From Polynucleobacter asymbioticus QLW-P1DMWA-1 (GTDB lineage Bacteria > Pseudomonadota > Gammaproteobacteria > Burkholderiales > Burkholderiaceae): 64,000 nt of DNA. Below, piece by piece: positions 28,698 to 38,377 of this stretch. Made by a program: the position numbers and the translations under genes. The stretch spans positions 1,054,001 through 1,118,000 of the forward strand of contig NC_009379.1 of the NCBI RefSeq assembly GCF_000016345.1. The letters run 5' to 3'. Under the pieces are notes generated by a model that saw only the letters and a list, made by a program, of their open reading frames with translations, was not told the origin of the DNA and did not search any database. The number at the start of each line of letters is the position of its first letter. Position 1 is the first letter of the stretch.

Positions 28698-28713
28698 CGC
28701 TAAATTATCGTCA

Positions 28714-29643
28714 TTACTCTAGGTTTTGTACTTGCTCGCGCATTTGCTCAATTAAGAGCTTGAGCTCAAGTGCAGCTTGCGTACATTCCTCGGAAACAGA
28801 TTTAGAGCTCAGAGTATTGGCCTCACGGTTTAACTCTTGCATTAAGAAATCTAAACGCTTACCGACAGGACCTTTGCCAGCTAGAGCGTTATCTACTGCT
28901 TGTAGATGGGTTTTCAAGCGCGCGAACTCTTCTGCCACATCGATCCGTACTGCGTACAGAACAACCTCTTGGCGAATACGTTCCATTAATTCTGCGCCGC
29001 CTTTTGCTTGCTCTTGAGCAGCCAGAGCTTCGGCTAGGCGTTCAGTTAACTTTTCTTGATATTGAGCGACATACTCTGGAACCTTGGGTTCAATCACTTT
29101 GACAATCTCGCGCATCTTGCCGGTAATCGTAGTGAGCACACCCACCAGAGCTTTGCCCTCAGCGTGACGACTTTCAGTAAGCGCTGCTAAAGCTGCGCGA
29201 GCTGCTTCAACTGTAGCCGCAATCCAGCCTTCTTCTTCGCCGCGTGGCTCAGACACTACTCCAGGCCAACGCAAGACTTCGGCAATACTTAATTCGACTG
29301 CCTTTGGGAAAGCTTCTTGGGCTTTTTCTTGAAGGGTATAGAGCGCATCTAGACGATCTTTATTGAGGGCGCCTAAGGCATGCGGATTGCTTTTGGCTGT
29401 GCCAGCTGCCCCGCTATTGACCCTCCAAGCAGCCCTAAACTCGACTTTTCCTCGGGAAAGGCTTTGCGTTGCCATTTCCCGTATGGCGGGCTCAGCCCCA
29501 CGGCACTCATCCGGAAGACGGAAGCCCAAATCCAGAAAGCGGCTATTGACAGCCCTACATTCCACCTGCAGATCAGCAACTACACCAGCTCCTAGGGAGA
29601 CTTGGCGAGAAGCGCTGCCATAACCAGTCATGCTCGATATCAT
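28714..29643 (-). CDS. yicC: YicC family endoribonuclease-like protein
   Basis: This 309-residue protein starts [14 protein letters not shown], and the SMTGYG segment is the hallmark of YicC. The C-terminal DUF1732 segment shows [22 protein letters not shown] near residues 260-283. E. coli YicC has been reported as an RNase acting on sRNA. It sits upstream of gmk-rpoZ-spoT and is divergent from rph. The length is slightly longer than the E. coli protein (287) because of internal loop residues. Confidence 0.93.
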   Translation of the reverse strand: MISSMTGYGSASRQVSLGAGVVADLQVECRAVNSRFLDLGFRLPDECRGAEPAIREMATQSLSRGKVEFRAAWRVNSGAAGTAKSNPHALGALNKDRLDALYTLQEKAQEAFPKAVELSIAEVLRWPGVVSEPRGEEEGWIAATVEAARAALAALTESRHAEGKALVGVLTTITGKMREIVKVIEPKVPEYVAQYQEKLTERLAEALAAQEQAKGGAELMERIRQEVVLYAVRIDVAEEFARLKTHLQAVDNALAGKGPVGKRLDFLMQELNREANTLSSKSVSEECTQAALELKLLIEQMREQVQNLE

Positions 29644-29699
29644 ATGGACATTGTAGATTGATCCTTAACCATTCAGACCATATTTCAAGGCCAACATTC

Positions 29700-30440
29700 A
29701 TGAGCAGCCCAAACTTAGCTAATATCACCCGCCCAAGCGGACGCAAACCAAAAGACTTGCGCCCCGTGACAATATCTAGAGCCTTTACGAAACATGCCGA
29801 AGGATCTGTCTTAATTGCATTCGGTGACACTAAGGTTCTTTGCACTGCCAGCATTCTAGATAAAGTACCGCCCCACAAAAGAGGTTCAGGTGAAGGTTGG
29901 GTTACCGCTGAATACGGCATGCTTCCCCGCTCTACACATACCCGCAGCGATCGTGAAGCTGCACGCGGCAAACAATCTGGTCGTACCCAAGAAATTCAAC
30001 GTTTAATCGGTCGTGCAATGCGTAGTGTATTTAATCTAAAAACTCTTGGCGAGCGCACCATCCATTTGGATTGCGATGTTTTGCAAGCAGACGGTGGAAC
30101 ACGTACCGCTTCAATTACCGGTGCCTATGTTGCCGCTCGTGATGCCGTGAATCAATTGCTTAAAAGTGGTGCCTTAACTCAAGATCCCATCATTGATAGC
30201 GTTGCCGCGATTTCTGTGGGCATCTACCAAGGTGCACCTGTCCTGGATCTAGATTACCCAGAAGATTCTTCCTGCGATACCGATATGAATGTCGTGATGA
30301 CTGGTAAAGGCGGCATGATCGAGGTACAAGGCACGGCCGAGGGCGCTGCTTTTTCAAGAGCAGAATTAAATGCCCTACTAGATTTAGCTGAACAAGGCAT
30401 TCAAGAGCTCACTCAATTACAAATTGATTCTTTAAAGTAA
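29700..30440 (+). CDS. rph: Ribonuclease PH
   Basis: This 246-residue phosphorolytic exonuclease trims tRNA 3' ends. The family motifs are present: [13 protein letters not shown] at the start, [36 protein letters not shown] and [20 protein letters not shown]. An open frame begins at 29658, but the ATG at 29700 ([11 protein letters not shown]) has AAGG 9 bases upstream and gives the usual length. It leads the rph-rdgB-hemW set, each gene close to the next. Confidence 0.96.
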   Translation: MSSPNLANITRPSGRKPKDLRPVTISRAFTKHAEGSVLIAFGDTKVLCTASILDKVPPHKRGSGEGWVTAEYGMLPRSTHTRSDREAARGKQSGRTQEIQRLIGRAMRSVFNLKTLGERTIHLDCDVLQADGGTRTASITGAYVAARDAVNQLLKSGALTQDPIIDSVAAISVGIYQGAPVLDLDYPEDSSCDTDMNVVMTGKGGMIEVQGTAEGAAFSRAELNALLDLAEQGIQELTQLQIDSLK

Positions 30441-30452
30441 GCAGCAATCTGT

Positions 30453-31043
30453 ATGAAGAAATTAGTCCTAGCCTCTAACAACGCTGGCAAAGTAAGGGAG
30501 TTTCAGGCGCTCTTAGCCCCCTTGAACTTCCAAGTGATCCCACAAGGTGAACTAGGCATTCCTTCGGCTGAAGAGCCGCACTACACTTTTGTTGAAAACG
30601 CCTTAGCAAAGGCTCGTCACGCCAGTGCTGCAAGCGGCCTTCCCGCTCTGGCCGATGATTCAGGCATTTGCGCCCATGCTCTTCATGGTGAACCTGGCGT
30701 ATTGTCAGCCCGCTATGCCGGTGAGCAAGGGGATGATGCTGCCAATAATCAAAAACTCATTGCTGCATTAAAAGAGCAAAGTGATCGAGAGGCGCATTAC
30801 GTTTGCGCCTTAGTGATGGTTCGCAGTGAGAATGATCCCGAGCCACTCATTGTGCAAACACGCTGGTATGGCAAGATTATTGATGAAGCTAAAGGAAGTC
30901 ATGGCTTTGGTTACGACCCGTTCTTTTTCCTACCAGAACTTCAGATGACAGCGGCTGAAATGGATCCAGCGCAAAAGAATTTAATCAGCCATCGTGGTCA
31001 AGCCTTACGCGAACTTATTACTCAGCTTCAGTCACGTGCTTAA
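30453..31043 (+). CDS. rdgB: dITP/XTP pyrophosphatase (RdgB/HAM1 family)
   Basis: This 196-residue house-cleaning enzyme hydrolyses non-canonical purine nucleoside triphosphates to monophosphates. The SNNAGKVREF motif lies at the N terminus, LADDSGICAHALHGEPGVLSARYAG in the middle and GSHGFGYDPFFFLPEL later; all are family signatures. It lies 12 bases after rph, and its end overlaps the likely hemW start. Confidence 0.96.
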   Translation: MKKLVLASNNAGKVREFQALLAPLNFQVIPQGELGIPSAEEPHYTFVENALAKARHASAASGLPALADDSGICAHALHGEPGVLSARYAGEQGDDAANNQKLIAALKEQSDREAHYVCALVMVRSENDPEPLIVQTRWYGKIIDEAKGSHGFGYDPFFFLPELQMTAAEMDPAQKNLISHRGQALRELITQLQSRA

Positions 31044-32214
31044 TCCAGTTACTCTTAGCGCGTTACCGCCGTTAGCGCTTTACATCCACTTTCCCTGGTG
31101 TGAAAAGAAATGTCCTTATTGCGATTTTAATTCCCATCAAATTAAGGATGCCAAAAGCAGTACCAATGGGTTTGATGAGCCGCGCTATATCAAAGCCTTG
31201 ATTGCAGATCTAGAAACAGAGCTTCCTAATATTTGGGGGCGACAAGTCCATAGCGTTTTTATCGGCGGTGGCACCCCTAGCCTGCTCTCACCAGAAGGTA
31301 TGGATCAATTGCTTTCAGCGGTTCGTGCGCGCATTAATCTGGAGCCTGATGCTGAAATCACTATGGAGGCCAATCCTGGATCAGTTGAGGCTGAAAAATT
31401 TGCTGCGTTTGCCAAAAGCGGGATTAATCGCGTATCCCTAGGTATTCAGAGCTTCCAAGATGAACAACTTAAGGCTCTAGGTCGCATTCACAATGGCGCG
31501 GAAGCTAAGCGTGCAGTGCAAATTGCCTTAGATCACTTCAAATCAGTCAATATCGATTTGATGTATGGCCTACCAAATCAAAACCTGGATTCTGCCAAGA
31601 CTGATATTGAAACAGCCCTCTCTTTTAATACGCCCCACCTTTCTTTATATAACCTCACCTTAGAGCCCAATACTTACTTTGCAAATTTTCCACCCAAGCT
31701 TCCGAACGAGGAAGTGATTGATGCGATGTTTGATCAAAATGTAGATCTACTGTCTAAAGCAGGCTATCGGCGTTATGAAATATCGGCTTATGCCAAGAAA
31801 GATCAAGAGTGCAAACACAATCTGAACTACTGGCGCTTCGGGGATTACATCGGTATTGGTGCAGGTGCACATGGAAAAATTTCCTATCCCAATAAGATTA
31901 CCCGTCAAGTGCGAGAACGCCATCCAGAAACGTATATGCAGTTGATGGAATCTAAAGGCAATGCCTTAATTGAATCTCGTGAAATTGAAGCTAAAGACCT
32001 CCCCTTTGAATTTATGCTCAACACCTTACGTTTAAGCGATGGTGTAGATACCAATACCTATAGTGAGCGGACAGGGTTACCTTTAAGCACGATTAGCAAA
32101 GGCTTGAATGAGGCCTGCAAAAAAGGCCTCTTGGATGAAAATCCTAGCAAACTAAAGGCTACAGATCAGGGTTTACGCTATCTGAACAACCTGCAGGAAA
32201 TATTTCTCAGTTAA
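31036..32214 (+). CDS. hemW: Radical SAM heme chaperone HemW
   Basis: This 392-residue protein is the HemN-like heme chaperone. The radical SAM motif CEKKCPYC (C-x3-C-x2-C) follows LALYIHFPW. The GGGTPSLL segment, the INRVSLGIQSF segment and the GAGAHGKI motif fit HemW. The true HemN His/Cys features for coproporphyrinogen oxidation are not expected in this branch. An open frame reaches back to 30994, but I favour the GTG at 31036, which overlaps rdgB by 8 bases and gives a conventional N terminus. The start is uncertain because no strong ribosome binding site is seen. Confidence 0.9.
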   Translation: MLNPVTLSALPPLALYIHFPWCEKKCPYCDFNSHQIKDAKSSTNGFDEPRYIKALIADLETELPNIWGRQVHSVFIGGGTPSLLSPEGMDQLLSAVRARINLEPDAEITMEANPGSVEAEKFAAFAKSGINRVSLGIQSFQDEQLKALGRIHNGAEAKRAVQIALDHFKSVNIDLMYGLPNQNLDSAKTDIETALSFNTPHLSLYNLTLEPNTYFANFPPKLPNEEVIDAMFDQNVDLLSKAGYRRYEISAYAKKDQECKHNLNYWRFGDYIGIGAGAHGKISYPNKITRQVRERHPETYMQLMESKGNALIESREIEAKDLPFEFMLNTLRLSDGVDTNTYSERTGLPLSTISKGLNEACKKGLLDENPSKLKATDQGLRYLNNLQEIFLS

Positions 32215-32255
32215 AGTAAGACCAATACAAAAATAAATAGTTTCGGAGACCAAAC

Positions 32256-33269
32256 ATGTTTCAAAGAGCTTGTTGTTCTAGGCGTCATCATCTTTTTCTT
32301 GTCAGCGTGATGGTGTTCATAAGTACCCTATTGCTTTCATTTAATTCAATTGCCCAATCTAAAGTATGGCCCGATAAGCCGGTCAAACTGATTGTTGGCT
32401 TCCCACCAGGCGGCGGCTCTGATGCAGTAGCCCGCGTCATTGCAATCAACTTATCTCAAATGTGGGGTCAGCAAGTCATTGTTGATAACCGCGGTGGCGC
32501 TGCCGGTACGATTGCAGCAGATCTAGTAGCCAAGTCAGCGCCTGATGGTTACACGCTTGGACTTGCGCATGTGAACGCCATGTCCATCATTCCTGCTTTG
32601 GGGCAAAAAATGTCCTATAACGCAGCGACGGATTTCACACCCATCGTCTTGCTGGGTATCACGCCCAATATTTTGATAGCTAACGTAGATGCGCCTGCAA
32701 AGAACGTTAAAGATTTAGTTGCCTATATGAAACAAAATCCAGGCAAAGTCACTTTTGGCTCGGCAGGCAACGGCAGCACTCAACATCTTGCCTTTGAATT
32801 ATTCATGCATATGGCAGGTACCCAAGCCTTGCATATCCCCTATAAAGGTAGCGGTCCAGTACTCGTGGATTTAATGGCAGGACATATCACCTATGCCTTT
32901 GAAACTATGGCTGCTGCTACACCACATATTCAAAGTGGCAAAGTCATTCCTTTGGCCCAAACACGCACCAAACGCTCTCCTGCCTACCCCAACCTCCCCA
33001 CCATGGATCAACTCGGTTTTGTAGGATTTGAGGCTACTGCTTGGTACGGCTTAATGGGTCCAGCTAACTTAGACCCAAAAATTGTGCAAAAGATTAATAC
33101 CGACGTCAATACGATTTTACGAAAGCCAGAAGTGCAAGCCAAGATGGCTGATGTGGGAGCAGAGGATGGTGGCGGCACCCCAGCGGCCTTCAGTAAATTT
33201 ATTGTCAAAGATCGAAATCAATGGGCAAAGTTGGTGAAAGATGCCAAGCTGCAGGTTGACCTGAACTAA
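32256..33269 (+). CDS. Bug-family tripartite tricarboxylate transporter substrate-binding protein
   Basis: This is a second Bug solute-binding protein in the window, 337 residues. The long N terminus has two Cys, Arg/His residues and a hydrophobic stretch (about 14-32) ending SIAQ. The family motif KPVKLIVGFPPGGGSDAVAR is followed by GQQVIVDNRGGAAG and GYTLGLAHVN. Upstream GGAG lies 10 bases before the ATG. No TctA/TctB genes are adjacent. It differs clearly from the Bug protein at 20.2-21.2 kb, so the two are not a recent duplication. The ligand is unknown. Confidence 0.88.
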   Translation: MFQRACCSRRHHLFLVSVMVFISTLLLSFNSIAQSKVWPDKPVKLIVGFPPGGGSDAVARVIAINLSQMWGQQVIVDNRGGAAGTIAADLVAKSAPDGYTLGLAHVNAMSIIPALGQKMSYNAATDFTPIVLLGITPNILIANVDAPAKNVKDLVAYMKQNPGKVTFGSAGNGSTQHLAFELFMHMAGTQALHIPYKGSGPVLVDLMAGHITYAFETMAAATPHIQSGKVIPLAQTRTKRSPAYPNLPTMDQLGFVGFEATAWYGLMGPANLDPKIVQKINTDVNTILRKPEVQAKMADVGAEDGGGTPAAFSKFIVKDRNQWAKLVKDAKLQVDLN

Positions 33270-33277
33270 AACAGAAA

Positions 33278-33310
33278 ATAAATAAGGCTCCAAACAGGAA
33301 CCTTATTTAT
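33278..33310. terminator. Bidirectional terminator between Bug protein and alkylsulfatase genes
   Basis: An A/T-flanked stem (ATAAATAAGG at 33278-33287 against CCTTATTTAT at 33301-33310, with inner TCC/GGA) lies between two convergent genes. It could stop transcription from both sides, although the flanking T runs are short. Confidence 0.55.
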
Positions 33311-33336
33311 TGATGCAGATTGGATTCTCTCGCTTA

Positions 33337-35442
33337 CTACTCACCCGCAGTAATGGCCAACTCTTGCGCTTCAAATGGATCGCGAGTTGTTTTCTGAACT
33401 TGAGGCGCAGTCTTAGGTTTGGTGCCTGGCATGAGCTCAAAGTCTGGCTTAAAGACAGTTAAGGTACCTTTCAGTTGATCAAAGGCCTTACGGTCGCCAA
33501 CAAACTTCACTTTGCCTTCAGCCAAAAGCCTGTCGAATGTAGTTTGACCGCCCATGACTTGCTCTAAATCACTGCGATTCAGAGTAATCGTTAGTGTTGG
33601 ATCCTTGGCTTGCTGACCTTTGATATTCGTTAAGGTCGAGTTACTCATCTCAATTACAAATTTTTCGCCGTTATCAGGCGTATCGAGATTGATAACGAAA
33701 TTCATGCCAGTAGCTTTTTTACTGTCCATACTAATTGCTAGTGAGTTAAGCCATAACTCGGTAGTCATCGCCTTGATCATGTCAGGTCCATTGGATTTTG
33801 GAGAGGCTCCTGATGGCATTCCATGACGCAACTCATACGCCGCCCCTAAAAAACTATTACGCATGCTTGCGCTCTCTTTTTGGTAGCCAATTTGCTCAAA
33901 GATATCTGCAAGTAAATCTTTGGCTGCAGTATTGTCGGGTTGAGCGTAAACCAATTTATTGACAATCTCCATCGCCTCGCGATATTTACCTTGTTTATAA
34001 AGCTGTCGTCCTTTCGCCAAGATCTTTGACGAACCACCCATCATTTCAACGTACAAAGGAGCAGAATCTCTTGGTGATAGGGGCGCCAGGGTTGCCGGAT
34101 TGGCATCCCAATAACCTAGATAGCGGTTGATTACGGCGCGGCTATTGTGTTCCTCAGAACCATGATAGCTATGAGCAGCCCACTGGGTTTTTAAACTCTC
34201 TGGTTGCTTATAGACATTCTGAATTTCATTAATGGTGACGCCATTGTTTGCCAAGTGCAACACTTCATTGTGCAAATGAGCATAACTATCACGTTGTGTA
34301 CGCATCACCTCCTGAATGCGTTCGTTACCCCAACGTGGCCAGCTATGCGAAGCAAACATCACTTCACTCTGAGTGCCATACCGATATAAAGCGTTGTTAA
34401 TATTTTTAGACCAAGCCAATGAGTCGCGCACTAATGCGCCTCGTAAGGTATAGATGTTATGAATCGTTGCCGTGATATTTTCAGCAGCCCAAAATGCTTT
34501 AAATTGCGGGAAGTAGGTATTCATTTCCGCAGGCGCCTCAGTGCCAGGCGTATTTTGGAACTCCATTTCCACCCCATCTACCGTCATGGTTTCAAATGGT
34601 TGAGTGATGTATACATTGGGCTCAATTAATCCCAAGCTTCCTGCAGCGGTATTCTTGCCAATCGCTTGGTCCACATGCCCAAAGGGGCTCCGGGGTAATA
34701 AAACGCCGTACTGAAAGTACATCCGACGCGTCATTGCATTACCGGCATAGACATTCTCAGCAACGGCATGATCCATAAAGCCTACCGGGGCTATGACTTT
34801 GACTTTGCCGCTTTTCACGTCTGCCTCATCCACTACACCACGAACACCGCCAAAGTGATCCCCGTGAGAATGGGAATACACCACCGCAACCACAGGGCGC
34901 TTACCTAATTTTTCATTGACTAACTCTAAGGCAGCCCGAGCTGTCTCTTTCGCAGTCAATGGATCAAAGACGATCCAACCTGTGTTTGTTTTGATGAAGC
35001 TAATATTGGCTAAGTCAAACCCACGCACTTGATAGATTTTCTCGGGGACAACTTCGTACAGCCCGTATCCCATATTGAGAATCGCTTGGCGCTGCAAGGA
35101 TGGATGAACGCTATCAAAGTCTTTACCTTGAAGCAGAAAATCATAACTACCCATATCCCATGCAACATTCCCAGCATCGGCCATGATGGACTTATATGTT
35201 GGGGCAGCAATAAATCCCTTTTTAGATTCTTCAAAGTCGCGCTTATCTTCAAACGGGAGAGTCTTGCGCAAATTATTCTGTAGATCAACGGTGTAGCTCG
35301 ATGGGGCCTGCCCCTTAGGATCAAAGTGCTTTCCCTCCATTGCGCCAGGATCAACTACTACGCCCCCGCCACCGGCAGCAAAAGCAAAGCTACTAGCCAT
35401 CAATGAAACCGCAAAAGCCATTTTAGAAATAGTAAAATTCAT
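33337..35442 (-). CDS. Secreted alkyl sulfatase (SdsA/YjcS-like metallo-beta-lactamase fold)
   Basis: This is a 701-residue enzyme with a signal peptide (MNFTISKMAFAVSLMASSFAFAA). The metallo-beta-lactamase core has the zinc motif SHSHGDHFGG (H-x-H-x-D-H) about residue 195. An alkylsulfatase dimerisation domain (about 400-530) and a C-terminal SCP2-like domain (about 560-680) follow. The family cleaves primary alkyl sulfates such as SDS into alcohol and sulfate. The ATG at 35442 is chosen over a TTG/GTG-type start upstream because AGGA lies 8 bases before it and it begins a clean signal peptide. It probably acts in the periplasm. Confidence 0.88.
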   Translation of the reverse strand: MNFTISKMAFAVSLMASSFAFAAGGGGVVVDPGAMEGKHFDPKGQAPSSYTVDLQNNLRKTLPFEDKRDFEESKKGFIAAPTYKSIMADAGNVAWDMGSYDFLLQGKDFDSVHPSLQRQAILNMGYGLYEVVPEKIYQVRGFDLANISFIKTNTGWIVFDPLTAKETARAALELVNEKLGKRPVVAVVYSHSHGDHFGGVRGVVDEADVKSGKVKVIAPVGFMDHAVAENVYAGNAMTRRMYFQYGVLLPRSPFGHVDQAIGKNTAAGSLGLIEPNVYITQPFETMTVDGVEMEFQNTPGTEAPAEMNTYFPQFKAFWAAENITATIHNIYTLRGALVRDSLAWSKNINNALYRYGTQSEVMFASHSWPRWGNERIQEVMRTQRDSYAHLHNEVLHLANNGVTINEIQNVYKQPESLKTQWAAHSYHGSEEHNSRAVINRYLGYWDANPATLAPLSPRDSAPLYVEMMGGSSKILAKGRQLYKQGKYREAMEIVNKLVYAQPDNTAAKDLLADIFEQIGYQKESASMRNSFLGAAYELRHGMPSGASPKSNGPDMIKAMTTELWLNSLAISMDSKKATGMNFVINLDTPDNGEKFVIEMSNSTLTNIKGQQAKDPTLTITLNRSDLEQVMGGQTTFDRLLAEGKVKFVGDRKAFDQLKGTLTVFKPDFELMPGTKPKTAPQVQKTTRDPFEAQELAITAGE

Positions 35443-35553
35443 ATATTTAGTCCTGACGAAAAAAGCCACTTTGATATCTCAATCTAATGATATGAGCCCC
35501 ATCCTACATGGCAATTAGCCCTTAGGCTAATGTATCGCTAAACCAATCATTAC

Positions 35554-36996
35554 TTATCCCTGAGTATTGAGGGGCAACTGAACAAGGAATTTGGCGCCAC
35601 CGCCTAGATTGGACTCAAACCAGATTGAGCCACCATGGCGAGTCACGATGTGTTTGCATAACCAGAGACCCAATCCCATGCCATTCCGTTTGTTGCTAGA
35701 AAGCAATTCAAATAGCTGACTCTGAGTATCCGTAGTAATGCCGTCACCGTTATCGGCGACTGAAATCCGAATACCACCCTCGGTATGAACGCCTTCAATG
35801 GTGAGCTTTTTATGTCCTTGAGAAGAATTTTCTAAGGCCTGAATACTATTGTTGACTAGGTTTAAAAGCACTTGCTGAATTTCTCCAGCATTGGCCTGCA
35901 AAATCAGGCCGGGCTGTAGACGAAGTATGATTTGAATATTCCTTGCAATACACTCTGGCTTAGTAATATCGAGAACTGTATCGATTAAATCACTCAGATC
36001 TACCTTTGAATTAACGACGTGCTTCTCAGAAAAGATAGAGCGCAAAGAGCGAATGATGTTCGCTGCACGATTGTTATCAACTAATAATGTATTCAAAATC
36101 TCTGACTGAACGCTTGGATCTAAGTCACCATCAGCCAGCTTCTTTTGCAAGAACTGAATGTTTAGACTACTCGCTCCAAGCGGTTGATTGAGCTCATGCG
36201 CTATCGAGGCAGATAAAGCACCCGTACTAGCAGTCTTATTGGCTTTTAATAGCGAACCTATCAGAGCCTCTCGCTCTTTAAGAAGTGCCTTGATCTCCTC
36301 ATTCTCCAGATGCGATTTAACGTTCGCAATAGTGATTTGTTCCGCCCAGTAACCCCCGATGGCAATATAGGACAGCGTATTCATTACCAATTGTGCAATG
36401 GTAAATAAGATGAGGAATTGAGGGATTTGGTCAACTTGCCGAATAGTGAAGGTGCCGGCAACAAGAATTGCCATCCGCCCTATCGCAAAAAATAATTCAG
36501 CCGTACTCGCATACTGCAAATACGTAAGCTGATTAGAGAATATTTGTTTTCTTTTACGACGTATTTCAAGTATCTGCCAGATATAAAACACGCTCGCTAC
36601 CATGCACATGAATGTTGTGCGAACCTCAAATGTGCTATGGACCCGCATAAACTCAAAAACGATTAGAAAAAGAATGGCAGATATAAAAAAGCCAATCTTA
36701 AGAATTTTCGAAATGGGCTGATTTAGTGAATAACAAAATATGGCTTGTAGTCCAATGGCGATATACAAAAGCGTATTGGCGACAGTGAAGTTAAATTCAG
36801 GTTTAGCGACATCTTCGATCGTCACGATGCCTGCGCCAAAGATGATCAAACCCAAAATACTGACCAACAGTGAATTCATCCAATAAGGACTTGGCCTTAC
36901 TAAATTCTGCGAGCGGTAGTAGTGAGAAATCCCAAAGAAAAGGCCCATCTGAATGATGGCCAAGATAAAGAAATAAATGGCAAGCATGAGCTTCAT
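35554..36996 (-). CDS. Membrane sensor histidine kinase
   Basis: This 480-residue kinase has about seven membrane helices in residues 1-215 and a short coiled linker to about 255. A HisKA domain carries the phosphoacceptor His267 in SIAHELNQPLGA, similar to FixL/DctB-type H-boxes. The HATPase domain follows with N-box QVLLNLVNNSIQAL, G1 DNGDGI and G2 NGMGLGL. No response regulator gene is adjacent, so it is an orphan kinase. The input signal is unknown. Confidence 0.9.
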   Translation of the reverse strand: MKLMLAIYFFILAIIQMGLFFGISHYYRSQNLVRPSPYWMNSLLVSILGLIIFGAGIVTIEDVAKPEFNFTVANTLLYIAIGLQAIFCYSLNQPISKILKIGFFISAILFLIVFEFMRVHSTFEVRTTFMCMVASVFYIWQILEIRRKRKQIFSNQLTYLQYASTAELFFAIGRMAILVAGTFTIRQVDQIPQFLILFTIAQLVMNTLSYIAIGGYWAEQITIANVKSHLENEEIKALLKEREALIGSLLKANKTASTGALSASIAHELNQPLGASSLNIQFLQKKLADGDLDPSVQSEILNTLLVDNNRAANIIRSLRSIFSEKHVVNSKVDLSDLIDTVLDITKPECIARNIQIILRLQPGLILQANAGEIQQVLLNLVNNSIQALENSSQGHKKLTIEGVHTEGGIRISVADNGDGITTDTQSQLFELLSSNKRNGMGLGLWLCKHIVTRHGGSIWFESNLGGGAKFLVQLPLNTQG

Positions 36997-37098
36997 GACG
37001 CTAATCCTACAACGACTATAGGCGCATAGCTTAAAGCCTCTATTTTGGTCGCGTAACGAGCAAAAATCACTTTATGAGCCTTACAATGAAACCACACT

Positions 37099-38334
37099 AT
37101 GTCCAGTCAAATCATGCGCTCACTCTTAGCTTCGTGCCTTACCTTAATCCTTCTACTTTGTGGATGTTCTGGCTTAGAGCGAAAAGCAGCCGTTCCAGCT
37201 CAATCCTTAAGCAAGGCTCATATTGCAGGCTTACCGAGTGTTCGCTACCTTGTCTCCACTCAAACTGGAGTCGATGCCCTGGTTCAAGATGTTGTCGCGC
37301 TGGAATCATCTCGTGGGAAAAATGCTTTTGATGGCGACGCCAATTACCTAGCCCTTTCTGGAGGTGGTGATGACGGTGCCTTTGGAGCTGGTCTCTTGGT
37401 TGGCTGGACCCAACAGGGCTCTAGACCGACATTTAATTTAGTTACCGGAATTAGTACTGGCGCACTGATTGCTCCTTTTGCCTACCTTGGTAAAGAATAT
37501 GACCCAATATTGAAAGAGGTTTACACCAGCATCAAACCAACTGATGTGTATATAGAGCGCGGCATTCTATCCGGCATCATTAGCGATGGTCTTGCAGACT
37601 CCACCCCACTCTATACATTGATCTCAAAATACGTTGATGCCAATTTTCTGAAAAAAATTGCCTATGAATACACAACGAATGGCCGCTGGCTCTTAGTTGG
37701 CACTACCAATATTGATGCGGGTCAGCCCATTATTTGGAATATGGGGCGTATTGCCAGTATTGGCACTCCAGAAGCTCTTGAGCTGTTTAGACGCATCATG
37801 CTGGCCTCAGCATCTATTCCAGGCGCATTCCCACCCGTCATGTTTGATTTCTTGGTAGATGAGCAAGTATTTCAAGAGATGCATGTTGATGGTGGTGCGA
37901 GCACCCAAGTCTTTTTGTACCCTGCTGCTGCAGCCGTAAAAGCAAACGAATTAGGCATTAAGCGCCGCGCTAAACGCCAGGTGTACATTATCCGCAACTC
38001 GCGTTTAGATCCCCGCTGGAATGAAACAGAACGCCGCACCCTGAGTGTTGCAGGCAGAGCAATCTCACAACTCATACAAACTCAAGGGATTGGCGATCTC
38101 TACCGTATCTACAACACGGCGCAAAGCGATAACGTCGGCTTCAATCTTGCATATATTGGTTCAGACTTTAATGAGCCTCATACTGAAGAATTTGACACGA
38201 AGTATATGAATGCTCTCTATCAATATGGCTACGAACACGCTATTAAGGGCTACCCTTGGAGCAAATATCCGCCAGGATTTAAAGGTGCCTATGATGCCGA
38301 TGGAGAAAAGATGCAGATGAAAAAAATTCAATAG
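37099..38334 (+). CDS. Patatin-like phospholipase lipoprotein
   Basis: This 411-residue protein has an N-terminal lipoprotein signal (lipobox LCGC, lipidated Cys23). The patatin fold follows: oxyanion loop GGGDDGAFGAG (about 88-98), nucleophile elbow GISTG with Ser119, and catalytic Asp264 in HVDGGAS. It probably hydrolyses acyl lipids at the outer membrane or periplasm. An alternative start is the Met at codon 6 (37114). A decayed copy of its 3' end is found 1,051 bases downstream. Confidence 0.88.
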   Translation: MSSQIMRSLLASCLTLILLLCGCSGLERKAAVPAQSLSKAHIAGLPSVRYLVSTQTGVDALVQDVVALESSRGKNAFDGDANYLALSGGGDDGAFGAGLLVGWTQQGSRPTFNLVTGISTGALIAPFAYLGKEYDPILKEVYTSIKPTDVYIERGILSGIISDGLADSTPLYTLISKYVDANFLKKIAYEYTTNGRWLLVGTTNIDAGQPIIWNMGRIASIGTPEALELFRRIMLASASIPGAFPPVMFDFLVDEQVFQEMHVDGGASTQVFLYPAAAAVKANELGIKRRAKRQVYIIRNSRLDPRWNETERRTLSVAGRAISQLIQTQGIGDLYRIYNTAQSDNVGFNLAYIGSDFNEPHTEEFDTKYMNALYQYGYEHAIKGYPWSKYPPGFKGAYDADGEKMQMKKIQ

Positions 38335-38377
38335 CAATACATACGGCTACCATTCTCACATACCTCCCAGAATTAAT

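Noticed and set aside
29573..29971. 132-residue minus-strand open frame across the yicC-rph junction
   Set aside because: It is antisense to rph and overlaps yicC in another frame. It shows no family features.
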